From: Cladocopium goreaui
Lineage: Eukaryota; Sar; Dinophyceae; Suessiales; Symbiodiniaceae
Direction of reading: 5' to 3'
Assembly (NCBI GenBank): GCA_947184155.2
Contig: CAMXCT020001081.1
Span: 62,001-126,000 of the forward strand
Length of the DNA stretch: 64,000 nt
Part shown: in pieces, positions 19,897 to 32,500 of the stretch
How the letters are laid out: each line of letters starts with the position of its first letter
Position numbering within the stretch: the stretch's first letter is position 1
Translations under genes and position numbers: made by a program
Notes under the pieces: model-generated
What the model was told of the DNA's origin: nothing
The model's input: the letters and a program-made list of their open reading frames with translations, nothing else
The model's database searches: none

Positions 19897-20320
19897 TAAG
19901 ATTAACAAGAACAGGCGGTTTCTTGGTATATAGGTGGCCTCGTTGGATATGTGTATACATAGAAGTTCAAAGATGAGGAGTGCGCAGCATGACTAGGCCT
20001 CACTATAGGCACTCCTGTCTATCCATGGTGATGTATATTCAAGATGATTGAAACATTTTACTTCTAAAATTTGATACTTGTAGGTTTTCATTGGCACATC
20101 TTGGCACCGTATTGTCTAAGGAATCATTTGAAGGTCCCCTCGAAGCTCGATAAACACCCCACCTTGTCAGGCCAGGAAATCAAAAAAGCACAGAACCAAG
20201 GATGCAACTGCCTTAATAAAGATAATAAAGTGCTTTAAACTGCCAATCAAAACCGGAACCTTGGCCCATGGCCCAGCCGCATCCATAGGACCACGTAGAA
20301 TTGTTTTTTGTATCCTTTTG
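19897..20320. other. Intergenic spacer or 5' region of the ApoL-like gene
   Basis: No clear exon is seen. The downstream reading frame is open from 20261 but has no ATG before 20321, so a short upstream exon spliced into this region cannot be excluded (candidate acceptor gcgag at 20358-20362). Confidence 0.4.
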
Positions 20321-21151
20321 ATGATTCTTTTTGTGGAGTTTGTGGTTTCGTGTTTTCGCGAGGTGGACCAACTTGTGGCCCTCGCAGACAAGCATGATCA
20401 AGAGTTGGACGAGCTTCTGCGAGTCGCGGAAGCAGTGGCCCGAGGAGAGACACCTCAAACAGCTGCGTTCGAGAGCTTGGAGCGGACATGCCGCGCAATT
20501 GAGGGCACTTTGAACATTTTGGGTGAGATCAAGAAGGACCTCCGTGAACTGATGCGGCAGGCAACAGTGAACAACACGGCAATTCAAGGGACTTCGGCCC
20601 TTGGCATCACTGCACTTTGTGTTGCGCCAGTCGTAGCCGTCCCTTGCGGCATAGCTTTTGCGGTGTTCGCATCAACCTCCGCCGTCACAAGCGTGGGGGC
20701 TGCGGTGGCGGAGATGATCATTGATGGGAAACAGCAGCAGCAACTCATGGACTTGCGTGAGAAGCTTCAGGCTTCCATGCAAAAGTTGGAGGAGGAGGAA
20801 GATGAGGAGGGAGGCTGGACAATTGACAAATGGGTTCAAGGATCCAGAACGTTCGCAAGTTTTGCTTCTTCTGTTCTTGATCTTGGAGAGAAGATCACAG
20901 GCAAAATTATCTTTAAAGCTGGCAAACTTGCTTGCGACGGTGCAAAGACTGCAGCGAAAGCTCTGGGGATCGTTGGTGGTGGGGTTGGGATCGCTGTCGG
21001 GCTCATCGACGTTGTGAACGGTGTGGCTTCCCTCGTGAAAGGATGTGCCACAGCCAAAGCAGCAGGTGAGCTTGTGGACGTGATTGAAAGAGAGGAGAAG
21101 AAGCTGGAGGAACAGCTGGAGAAGTTTTACGGGCCGCAAGATCCCCAATAG
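20321..21151 (+). CDS. Apolipoprotein L-like protein
   Basis: The predicted protein is about 276 residues from the first in-frame ATG. It starts with a hydrophobic segment (ILFVEFVVSC). A coiled amphipathic region with DELLRVAEAVARG and ILGEIKKDLRELM follows. A long hydrophobic hairpin (LGITALCVAPVVAVPCGIAF plus a second Ala/Ser-rich helix, residues about 90-140) comes next. A Lys/Glu-rich linker leads to a C-terminal hydrophobic helix (GIVGGGVGIAVGLIDVVNG) and a heptad-like tail ending EKKLEEQLEKFY. This order, and the closing pattern of a hydrophobic helix then EEL...EEKL...Y, matches the apolipoprotein L family, whose members insert into membranes and form ion channels. Function in an alga is unknown. 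The N-terminus could instead come from an upstream exon. Confidence 0.7.
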   Translation: MILFVEFVVSCFREVDQLVALADKHDQELDELLRVAEAVARGETPQTAAFESLERTCRAIEGTLNILGEIKKDLRELMRQATVNNTAIQGTSALGITALCVAPVVAVPCGIAFAVFASTSAVTSVGAAVAEMIIDGKQQQQLMDLREKLQASMQKLEEEEDEEGGWTIDKWVQGSRTFASFASSVLDLGEKITGKIIFKAGKLACDGAKTAAKALGIVGGGVGIAVGLIDVVNGVASLVKGCATAKAAGELVDVIEREEKKLEEQLEKFYGPQDPQ

Positions 21152-22701
21152 CCCCAATAGCCCGTGCATTTGATGTGATGCTTGTCAAATGAGTCGATTG
21201 CGCAAGCCGCATTTTTCCGCATGCTCCGCCTTTTTGGTTTGTTCCAAACCATTTTAAGCCGAGCAAAGCTCGCTAGTCAAGTTAGACTGCTTGTGCAGAA
21301 TCTTGTCAGACTTGTTAGACTATAGACACATCAGAACCCAGAGCCCGTTTCCTGTCTGAGGAAAAGCAGCGCCAAGCGACATTAACTGATTAATAATTAA
21401 TCAAGCGATTTGTGATATTTGCCGATCTTGGCAAAAGCAGTCAACACACGTGCAAGTGGCATCAAAATTTGGTCCTTGAATCTCTGAGACAAAGGTGGCG
21501 CAAATTGTTGACTCGGTCGAGTGCGCGTCTTCCTGGCACCAGGTTTGTGCGCCCTAAAGCTCTTAGACTCTGAAGATGTGTGCAGTGATGTGCAGTGATG
21601 ACATGGCATGGGTTTTTCTGGAAAAGGAGAACCCCCAAATTCCAAAGTGTATTTGACGTGACAAATGTATGCATTTTTTTCTTCGACAAACGCACATTCC
21701 GTGAGAGATTGCTTACTGCGGATTGGATATGTCAAGACCAGTTATGTATTCTTAAATGAAGCGAATGTGCAAGCAGTATCTTGCCATTCCAGTTTGCTTT
21801 AGCAGCTAGCAAAATAGTGCTTCACTGGAGGTTTTTTTTTTGGTTGTTTACGCTAGACCTGACAGGAGCTGGGCGTAGCAGGCGGTGGATTTGGTGCCCT
21901 TTGGTGCCCTGGCTCATGGGGAATGGCTTCCGAGCCGCTGGCCGTAGTGCCTCGGGGGTTGATGATTTGTTTGATGTTTTCCGTGTCCACTAGTCTACTG
22001 TAGTAGCTCACATTCTATCAATTTTTGCATGTATCTTGCTTCAACTCGGAGAAACCTCATAACCGGAGCAAATCATAAGGACAAAAATGGTATGAGCAAA
22101 ACAGACAACTCGTTGAAGTCTAAGGCAGGAGCCATGTTGAATGCGTAGTCGTCCACCCTCTGGAGCTCTAGAGCTGACATGTCAACAGAGGTTGTCAAAA
22201 ATGAGGAACAGAAAAGAAAAGATAGAAAAGCAGAATCTCCAGATAGGATGCATAAAGATCACCCGTTCGGTGAGGTTTCCGAGAATGGACGTTGCCATTG
22301 AAGGCCCTGGAAGATTTGGGAAGATCGCGTGAGATCAGCTGACGAGCTTCTCATCATGATGCTGTCATTTCAATCAGTTCCAACATCATCAAAAGGTCCA
22401 CTAGATCTCAGTAGATTCTTGAGGGGCTTCACAAAAACAGTCAGTCCTCTGGCAATTAAAGACACCAATCCAGGACACAAGGTGGATCAGATTCCAAGAA
22501 AATATAGATCTCAAAGGCAAGGACATCTTGAAGTAATTTTATTGTTATCAACATTGATACTGTTCGCCATTTTGTCGGGATACCTGCAGGTTTTCTTCCA
22601 TGATGAGAGCTGACCATGGAAATCGGGGTCCGCCACAGTCCCCGAATGCAAACACGGAATGTTTTTTGCAGCTTGCAGTCCAAATTCTTCTGTCTTGAGA
22701 C
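21152..22701. other. Intergenic region upstream of the Cys-rich protein gene
   Basis: No supported exon is seen. A gttttttgcag sequence ends at about 22672, some 30 bases before the ATG at 22702, and could serve as the spliced-leader or intron acceptor of the next gene. The rest looks noncoding. Confidence 0.4.
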
Positions 22702-23325
22702 ATGTCAGTGAGCGGTGACGATGATGATCTCCCTACATGCGAATGTGGACAGACCATGACCATCGAAAAGGGCACCATTCCGATGTGGAGATGCAACATT
22801 TGTGAAGAGTTAAAGGCTTCTGTCCTGAAATACACCTGCGCTTGCGGGCGCAGTGTTTGTGATGAGTGTGCTTGGCTCAATTGCGGTGAGGAGATTGAGG
22901 AGGAATGGGAAGAAGACTATGAAGAATGGGATGAGTGCTGTGAAATCGGCGCATCTAATTTTTGGAACGGCTGCGACCAGTACCAGCACCAAGAAGAGGA
23001 GCAATGGCAAGATTGGGACTGCGAAGCTTCACCGGAGGACTGGGAAGAGTACGGAGAGTATGGCCAATGGAATGAGTACTGCGAGGTTGGCGCCCAGGAA
23101 TGGAGTGGATGTGACCAAGATGATGAGGCAGTTGCGAAATATTCTGATCAACTCCCAACCCTCCTCACAGAGGCCCAGAAGGCAACGCAAGAGCTCAAAG
23201 CAGCTCTCAATTTGAAAGACTGCGATGCCGCTCCCTGTGATGAAATATGTAGAAATTCTAATGCAATGCATACGAGTGAATCTGGAGACAGGCCGAATGG
23301 TCACACTCCTTCTGATTCGTTGTGA
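22702..23325 (+). CDS. Cys-rich zinc-ribbon-like, acidic Trp-rich protein
   Basis: An uninterrupted frame of 207 codons starts at a true ATG. Residues 12-65 hold paired cysteines (CECG, CNIC, CACG, CDEC) with spacing like a treble-clef, RING or zinc-ribbon fold, so they probably bind zinc. Residues about 66-145 are strongly acidic with repeated Trp, Tyr and Cys (EEEWEEDYEEWDECCEIGAS and a second similar segment ending EYCEVGAQEWSGCD), suggesting an internal duplication. The C-terminal part is helical (LLTEAQKATQELKAALNLKD) and then polar. The exact family is not recognised. It could be an adaptor or ubiquitin-related zinc finger, but no catalytic motif supports that. Confidence 0.8.
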   Translation: MSVSGDDDDLPTCECGQTMTIEKGTIPMWRCNICEELKASVLKYTCACGRSVCDECAWLNCGEEIEEEWEEDYEEWDECCEIGASNFWNGCDQYQHQEEEQWQDWDCEASPEDWEEYGEYGQWNEYCEVGAQEWSGCDQDDEAVAKYSDQLPTLLTEAQKATQELKAALNLKDCDAAPCDEICRNSNAMHTSESGDRPNGHTPSDSL

Positions 23326-23560
23326 AGTGCAGAGTGAAATTTAGACTCTGAAATAGTTGTCACGATTGCTGTGGCAAGTTTTCAGTGCGTAGGCATTTGA
23401 ATCGATAGGCCGATGCCTGCCAGACAACTGCAGGTGTTTCCCAAAAATAGTGAAACCGTCAATCAATATTCAGGCCAACCCCACCATTTGCCCAGAGACA
23501 TCATCCGTTTTGAAACCAGTGCTGCAACCGGTGACTCGGGCATTCCCCACCTCTAAAAAG
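23326..23560. other. Spacer before the many-exon gene
   Basis: There is no clear coding. A pyrimidine-rich stretch precedes the first candidate exon at 23561. Confidence 0.3.
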
Positions 23561-26500
23561 CACCTGGAGTCTCTGTCTACATCGCGCAGCCAATGGACTT
23601 CGCCTTCAACGGAAAAAAAGTTTGCGATGCCATCCAGCTGGATTCAAGGACTAGTCAGGCCATTCGTTTTTATCAATACCAAATTGCATCAAATTGCCAT
23701 TCTACAGGTAGAACTAGAACGATCATTGCCTTTTAGCCAGTAGGTATGAGATAATACGTTGATGGTGTTCTATGAGAAATTGAGTTGTTTAGAGATTCCA
23801 CCGGTGCCACTGTCTGAGTTTCGACCGAAATTCCTGAAGAATATGTGACTAATATAGATCTGAAAATAGGGTATCTATAAAAATCCAAAAGTGATCAAAA
23901 GTGTATATCATCTCATATCATCTCATATCATCTTCCATTTTCAGACACCATCTGACCCGGGAAGATGGGCGGACCATTCCCTACAAAGGGGACGCCGCGC
24001 AGGTCGAAAAGAAGAGCAACAGCAGCTCTGCACCGGCGACCGCCAAAAAAAGGGCTGGCGTTTCAGAGTTGCAATGGACGTCTTCCCAAATTGGGTCCTA
24101 TAAAGTTAACAGATAGTTAACAGCAACCATGGATATATACATGTCAATGTATGTGTGATCCGAGAGAACTGGGATATCGGATAGTGCTTTCAGAGTGGCA
24201 AGCCTGGTGACAAACCAATTGCTTCTCCGGGAGTTGTGCAAACATTGCTGTTCATTGCTGCTTGGCTATGGCGTCGCCAGGAAACAACAAGGCTTCCAAA
24301 AACAGCCGACAGATTCGGTTGTTTTGGCAACAGATGGAAGTAAGTGCCTTGATTGGGCGCAACTCAGTACTCGTACATACCAACATCCATCAAAGACCTG
24401 CCACATGTAGGTTTTTTTCGAAAAAGCAAAAAACTCCTTGGGTACATGTTTTGATCCCTACAACTGGATGATAAGATGGTGGGATACCAGCCATACCAGC
24501 CATTTCTAGGTGCCCTTTAGGGTCCCAATGTTTGGCCACACCGTTTGCAGCCTGTCGCTCCTGACGGATCCAGACGGTTCCCATGGATGCTGAGCCCAAA
24601 ATTCAAGCGACTGGTGGCGCGGGAAGCGAGCTTTACCACCAAGAGCAAGGCTGGATGCAGATATTTTGGGAGAGTCAGACACTATGATGAACCATGATGA
24701 ACCCACATGAGATGGTTATTCTTATAAGCATTTATAAGCCCCTTTAAAGGTTGTTGCCAGTTGCTTTGATTTGTTCACGCCAATCCCTCCATGTCTGCAG
24801 GACTTGGTGCGATTTCTTTTGACGGGCGGCAACTTGGAGGTCTCCATCAATGGTACCTTCGGCAAGACTCTTCAAGTACTTCGGGTCGATGGTGATCATT
24901 CAGGTCGAGTGTCGGATCAGGACTGTGAGATGTTGGGCTTCCAGCAGTTCATTTGGGAAAACTATGTGGTAAGCCGTAAGCCATCGTAAGCCAATGATCA
25001 ACGCCAATTGGGGCTGGTTTATAATTTGGGTTGCCTCATTAAGCGCAACATCACTCAGCTTGGCCCAAAAGGCGCTTTTGTTTCGTGTTGGTTTGGCAAC
25101 GGATTGCCATGGACCGTATCGAGGACGACTGGGTCGCTGTTGTGCCCGCGGCATTTCTGAAAATCATCGAGAAGATCTCACGATTGGCCACTGTTGCGGA
25201 GGCGTCCAAAGGGTGCACCGACAGTGGCAAAAGACAGATATTCGAACAGGCGTCAAATGGAGTTCCAAACATAGTCCAAACATAAAGTCCTTCATTTCGG
25301 CAATGTGTTTTCTTGGGGAGGTTCCGAGTTTGAGAAGGAGTCATTTGGCTAGTTTTTGCACATATTGGAATCACACCCAGCATGTAAAAGATGTATTGCC
25401 TTCAGGTGCCGGTCTTCAGTTTCCATGGTTCCTGCGCTTCAGAGGCTGGATTTCTCCAATGCATCCCAGGGATCAGGCGATCGGAGGCATTGTTGATTTC
25501 TTACGATTGGCTGGTGATTGGTTTAGGATCAATGATCAACTTATGATCAACTTATGATCAGCTTGTCAAATATGATAATTCTTGATCAGATTCAGCTCCC
25601 TGTCCAGAATGACCCAATGACTCCAACCTTGGTGCACTTGCAGGCCTTTGCGCTGGTGCAGCTGCAAAGTCATGGCCAGCTGCGAATTTCCTGGGAGAGT
25701 GGCAGATGTGAGATGACCAGATTGCCCAGAGACTTGGTGCAGGAATTGGCTGCCAGTGGTGTCGTTTTTTTGGGCCAGGACGTCCCTGTTGGAAGAGAAA
25801 GGTCGCGTAGCCAAAGCATTGTTTAGGAGCAATATGACGTTTTGTCCATTACCTAAAGTTTTTCAGGCGGAGAATCTGAAGATATTCAAATTCACAGCCC
25901 TGCGATGGGCCTGATTTTTCCGATGAATTTGGGGTACCGGGTAGCGGGGACCGGGTAGCGGCGGCAACTACTTCTGCTGAGCCTCAGCTTTCAAGCTTCA
26001 CCGCATTCGATCTGATTTATAGCTGCTTGGGTACCCAGCGGTGTCACTTTCCTGCCCTTCTGCCTATGGTTATCTTTGCATTTGCAAGGTTCAATGAATA
26101 TTTTGGACTCTAAAACACACAGGAGTCATTGCCAGTTCAATTGTTTGGGGTTTGAGGTTGCCTAGTTTGTTGAGGTAAGCATGCCCTTCCTCAGATCGAA
26201 AAGATTGCGCAGTGGCTGGCGAACAAGCAGTTCATCCTTGCAGTCGAGGAGCCTAAAACCAAACCTACCAGTTTTGCAAAAAATTATGTGGCTATTCAAC
26301 CGTATTTCCCAGTATAGTTTGTTTGAATGTTTATTTTCTGCAGTGTTGAAGGCTCATGCTGTGGAGATTGCACTTGAAAATCTGAAAGGCCGACTTGGTG
26401 AGAGGTGTCCTTCATTTAGTGAGTGAGTGTGATGAGTGTGCACACCATCATGGAGCTAGATGCTCAGTGGATGTGTTTGTATCTGAAGCTTTTTTTCTTA

Positions 26501-29500
26501 AAGCGTCCCCTGATTGCAACACAATCATTTTTGATGCACGTAAGTATCAGTAGAAGTTCATGTTTTAGGTCCACTTTGATGTGGTTATTGCATACTAAGG
26601 ACTTGCTGACAACAGGTAGGTGGTTCGAGCAAGACTCTCCTTTGTAGCATCAACAGTGAAACCAGAGTTAGACCGTTGCGCAGATTGTTCCGGAATTGTT
26701 TTGAAAGCAAGAAGAAACTATCATGTTCGGTGCCTCTTAAAACAACAACGTTACCGATACCATGATGAAAATGAGAGCTTTCCAGTTTACGACTCAATGA
26801 CACTCCAAACTTTCATGGTTTGGTTAATTCATAGTTTTTCATGAACTATCTCCATGTTTGTTTTGCTGATTGCCCCACCAAAACAAACTTGCAGGACACT
26901 TCTGCAAGCGAAGTTCACCTTCAAAGTCTCAAGGCCCTTGCAGACGTGGCGCACGGCGTATCTCTGGCGGTGCCCCGCGGTGCCCAAGGCTACGCCTTGG
27001 CGCTGTGCTTGGCTCCGATCTTGGAGCTTCAACGCCCCTCAGCTGAAGGGGCGGTGGTGACATTGGGTGAACAGCTTAGTTTTATCATCACATTGAGTAG
27101 GAAATGTAGGAAGAAAAATCATCAAGGATGAGACTCATCATGGAGTTGTCAGTCAACCTAGTTGTGCAAAGCGGGTTGGAATTCCTAGGTAGGCTCTTTA
27201 TTGGCTCTCTTTTGCTTCAGTTTGGTTTGACTTTGCAGCCCCGTGCTTGTAGGTTTTGAAATGTCTTGAATCATGTTATTAAAGCAATCCTTGGATCTCA
27301 TCCTGTCGGGTCCTTTTGCGGATTGGTCGTTTCCTCCAGGTCCACTGCTCTTGGTGGGCTCTGACCAGACCGCGACCCCGGCAGTTGCGAAGGCGTTCCA
27401 AGTGGCGCAGGCGACAACATTGGGGCTTTGGGTGGTGAAGATGACAAAGTTCCCCAGGTGGTTTGCTGATTTTAATCCGAAGACCACCGGATTGGTTGCT
27501 GATTTTTGGGGGGTACCAGCTTCAGAGAACTGGGATGAAGATCAGAAGGCTAGAAATTCAAGTGAAGCATATCCAAGCTGCATATGACAGGCTTCAGGAC
27601 CCCATTGCGTTTGGGCGTGTCCTCCTGATACTGCGCATGACGCCTTGGTCCTGCTGGAGGACTGGGGTGCAGACATTGAGGGTTTGATGATTTCGATGGT
27701 TTTTGATGGCTAGGATAGCAAAGCAAAAGTTGGGTCCGACAAGTAGATCCAAGGAACAGTTCTATTCACAATAAGTTCATCGCTCATCTCTTGATTTGCA
27801 AGTCTTTGGCTTTTTCAAACCTTACTGGGGCTTCTTGGTGACCCTTGCCCCGCCCCAATTGGTGGCGGCCCCAGATGAGGAGCTGCTGCAGGCATATCGC
27901 GCGGCCAGACCCTTCGTGCACAGCTTGATTGGTGGCTTCGGGGTTTTGGAGGCCGACCTCAGAGAGGCCGGCACGATCCGGCACGGCGGGGGTTGGTGGT
28001 TGGCTGATGTTGGCTGTATGGAGCAGTCTGGAAATTGATGGAAATGGACAGGGAGTTCAATGGAAAATGTACCCGGCCACCTTAGGATGAGGAGGGTGAT
28101 GGAAGCAACTTGAACGGATTCTTTTCACAAAAACATAAAAAACCGATGGGACAGGATTTGGGACCACATGCGCCGGAATCCCAGCAAAATGGCATCAACG
28201 AGGAATATGATGATTTCTGGGACACCATGGGACACCTGAGTTCACCTGACCAGTTCTTTTTGTGAAGGGACGACCAAGGGTTGAAGTGGCTGGGCACACA
28301 CAGTCCATGTCAGGCGTTGGAGAGTGCGGTCGACTTCTTGCAGTCTGCTGAGGCACAGTGACAGTGAGTTTTGGCACGGCAGACAAGTAAATCTCCAGCC
28401 GAGTATTACTCTTTCTATCCTTTTGGACACCCAAAGGACTGATGGATCTTAATTGTAACTGCAATATGATGTTAGTTTGAAACTTTGTTGGTTTAGTTTT
28501 CTCCTCTTTGATCACCACTCCCAAATGTTGTTAATTAAATTTTCCTATATTCGAACCATCCCACTTTGGGCTCATTTTTAAAAAACGAAACCCAAACGTG
28601 TGAGCAGTGTTCAAAACCCCGCCTGGTTGATGATTAGTTTGGGGATACTACTATCCACCTATATTGGGAATTGTGAGTATTATACTGATTATTGATATAG
28701 CACCAGTAGAGGGATTATATATGATTGATTATGATTGTATCCCAATATACTAACCAATCCCCAATAGTGATCATCATAATCCATTAACAGAATCCCGTTC
28801 TCAACAGCCCCCAGGTCCTCCCTGTCGTGGCACCACCCGCAGCAACGCATCGTCGTTGTGCCGCTCCAGCGACACTGCGGACCGTGGGGTGCACTGCTGC
28901 GGCGCTGGTGAAGTTGGCACAGGCTGGTGGAAAGATGTGGAAAAGTTCTGGGAAATCATAGCCACCGGAATTGGATACACATGTGAAGCATAGTGAATTG
29001 TATTTATATGTACTGATATTGATATATTTTATGGGAAATGTAAGATGGAAAGATGTATGAGAAATATGGCTAGAAATTATCCCATGATTGTACTATTATT
29101 GTACCATGTGTTCGATCCAATCTGGAAAAAATGGACCATAGTTGGAGACATGTGGATCAAAAGATGGGTTGATGGGTTGAGGCCATGCAAAAGCGAAGGG
29201 GAAGAGGGATGGCATGGGATCGTTCTACTTGTTGGAACTTTTGGAAGTGCTTGGAAGTTTAGTGTAATTCATGGAAATGTGCGACAGGAGCAATTTGGCG
29301 ACATGTGGTTCCAAAAGGAGCCCCGGCATGCTGAAGGACGGAAGCGGTTGTTCTATGAGCGATCTCAGTCTTAAGAGAGTTTGCCTTTAAATGAATTGAA
29401 GACACAGGATCATGCCATACCTAATAATTCAGCCACGGCGATCCAATTGATCAACATCTTTGATGTCTCATACATGTCTTTCCCTTGAAGTTTCTGAAGT

Positions 29501-32500
29501 GATTAATTCATATTAATTCCATTTGTTGATTACAGACAGTAAAATGTGGTATGCACCTCAATTCAACCGACCGGAGATGGGGTTGGCATTCCCAGGGGGT
29601 CCCATCTCTGCAGGAGAATCCGTGATCCTGTTGGACCTGTCAGATCCAGCGGCTCTGCAGTTTCTGCGACAGCGTCAGGCACAAGCTGAGGCAGGATATG
29701 GCAGAGTGAATGGTTGGTGAATGGTTGGTGAATGGTTGGTGAATGGTTGGTGAATGGTTGGTCGTGTACAGAAGATGTGAAGAGATGGTTGCAGTATGTC
29801 AGTTTACGATATGCGTGCATCTTCCTTGTAAAGAAAGACGTGGAGATCTGCAAATGCATGAAGCGAAAGCTATCACAGAATTTAGGAATTCTTGCCTGAA
29901 ACGTCTTCTAACAGTAAATTCAGAGATCCGGAATGATCCGGATGTGTATTTCCACGTAGCAGCTTTTGTTTCACTTCTGGTCATTGCTGTTGTTATTCTG
30001 CCAGGACGGAGAGAGTCCTCATGTTTTGGCGCTCTTGCCGGGCATGTCTGCAAGTCGAAGTGTGCCCTGGTTTCAGCAACGGCGTCTTTTAGCGTAACCA
30101 TGGATCCAAATGGCCGGGGGAGACAGTTGCATCCATGCACATCCAAAGTTGTTGGAAAGGGGAAAGCAACCAAGTGGACAAAATCATAGATTTCTTCATT
30201 TTTTGGCAATATGTGCATGTATTTCCATATAACAATATAATATATATATATATATATTTACCATATGTTTACCATTGGTCGTTTGTACACCAAGGCTTGG
30301 AAGTTGGTAGCAGAACCCCTGGCCATTCTGCTGGGTGCCGGAGAAGTTGCTTGGCTCGTTGGGTAGAGTTGGGTAGATGGCGGGTTGTCATGAGCCGTTT
30401 TTTGAACATATTGATAGAATCGAATTATATGTGTTCCAGCTGGAAACTGGGTGTTCTTTTTCTTGCCATTTTTCTGAGATTTACAATGAGTGGGTGTAGT
30501 TTGGGTAGTTCCATGCATTGGTTTGAGGATGTTGGTAATGTGAAGGGCAAGCACAGCGGTTTTTAACACGATCTCCTTTGGCGACTTAGTTTTTGGCAAC
30601 AAGTTGGTGCATTCCAAATGCCACTCTGCTTGGCAAAGGCATGAAACCTCCAACATTTTTTCGCGGGTTCAAGGAATCCATGTTTCAGATTGTTTCCAGG
30701 ATATGCCAAGATATCTTATCAAGATATCCCATCAAGACATCCCACTGTCGCGGTTGGCAACATGCCCTACTTGGACAGATCATGAAATTGGCTTCACGCC
30801 ATGTGAAATCCCCAGCTGGCCACGGATTTCGAAGAACTTAGGAGCTGCCCGACCTGGGGCTGGTGATTGGAATGTGCCTGGGTGATGCTGAAGGTTCACC
30901 GGCAATTTCTTGGATGTCTTTTAGTGATTTTAGTGCTCCAAACCCGTGTCCTGTGTTTGGTGTCCAACTGGGAGGCCTGGATGTTCGCGATTGCGTCCTT
31001 CTGTTGGAGGTTGGGAGTCTCGGGTGCAAACTCCTTAGAAACTCCAAGGCATCCAGTACCAATCACCAAGCGAGGTACAAAGCCGCGAGTGTCTGTGGGG
31101 AGAAGCATTATAATCATCATAGACTAGAATATCATAGATTTATAGAAAAACTCAAACAGGACCAGCCAAAAACATGAAACATCAGAACATGGAAATTCAA
31201 TGAAATTCACCAAAAGTCTATGAACAAATTGAGGATTTTCAGCAAAGTCAACTGGAGGCCCTGATGACCGCCCCCTTGGCTTCAGCCGCCTTCCAGCTGC
31301 AGCCCTTTCCGCAGATCCACCTGCTGTTGGCCGGTTGCCAGGGCTGCCAGGTGGGAGGTTCACCTGGGATTTCGGTATTTTTTTCAGATTACACCAAGAA
31401 ATGGACTAAAACAACATGGTACATGCAAAAAATGGCATCAAAAATGGGGATCCCGGAAATGTTGGAAGCTGAAACTGAAGAAATGCTGTTGATTTAGTGA
31501 TGCTTCACAAAGCTGCACTGATTTCCAAAGGCGAAGTGATGCCAGGCATTTATATATGTGAAACCCGACTTTTTTGCAGGACCTGCATTCGGAATCATTT
31601 CCTGAAGTCCTTGGAAGTGAACTTGGCTTGGGAGAGGCCGAGATGCTGCACCGAGATGCTGCATGCAGTAGTCGAATTCCATGGAATTCCTGTAGCAAAA
31701 CTGCAAAAAAAACAGCAGCCCACTATGATAAACCGGTACCAAGATTGATACTTATCACATTAAACATATGATATAACATGATACAACACAACAAACATAG
31801 ATCATCATAGATCCCCTTTTGCACCATTTGTTCGAAAGCTGCAGGTGACCGCGTCCTTCAGTCTGTGGCCCACCTGCGAGCGCGGCCGGCTGCTGCCAGC
31901 GGAGTTGCTGCGAGCCACGCTGCCAGCGGCGGTGGCGCGGGGAGGAGCGGCCTATGAAGCGGCGGTGGTCAGGGAGCCGCGAGTGTCTTGCACTTGAAAA
32001 AAACTGTGGAAAAAATGGAGAGAAATGGGGAAAAATCATGAATTTTGACTTTTGGTGATATTGCAGAATCATGTTTGATGAAGGAGTTTTGCAGGGACTT
32101 GTACCGGTCATGAGCTGGAAAGGTATGGCACTTGCTGCTTCATGAGGAGAGAGAGGCATCGGATTTGGCCAGTGTCTTTTGTGCTGCTTTTCTAGTTGAG
32201 ACTCGGGTTCTCAAAATCCATTTGGCAAGAAAAGAGTATGCAAGGGTTCTACAATATCCTACAGTCAACACTTGATGGATGATGACCAATGCAGATGCGG
32301 ATGCAGATTCATGTGGATCATGATGGCACCGAGGGTTAACGAGTTGAAATCAATGTTATCATGAAGGTTTGGTGGTAGTGAACAATAATGATGATGATTC
32401 ATTGACAGTATGTTTGTTGCTATCATGATTAATTCTCATGTTTTGTTGACTATTACATATGTGTTATAATATGGTAGCGCTGGAAAATCACAATGTTTAA

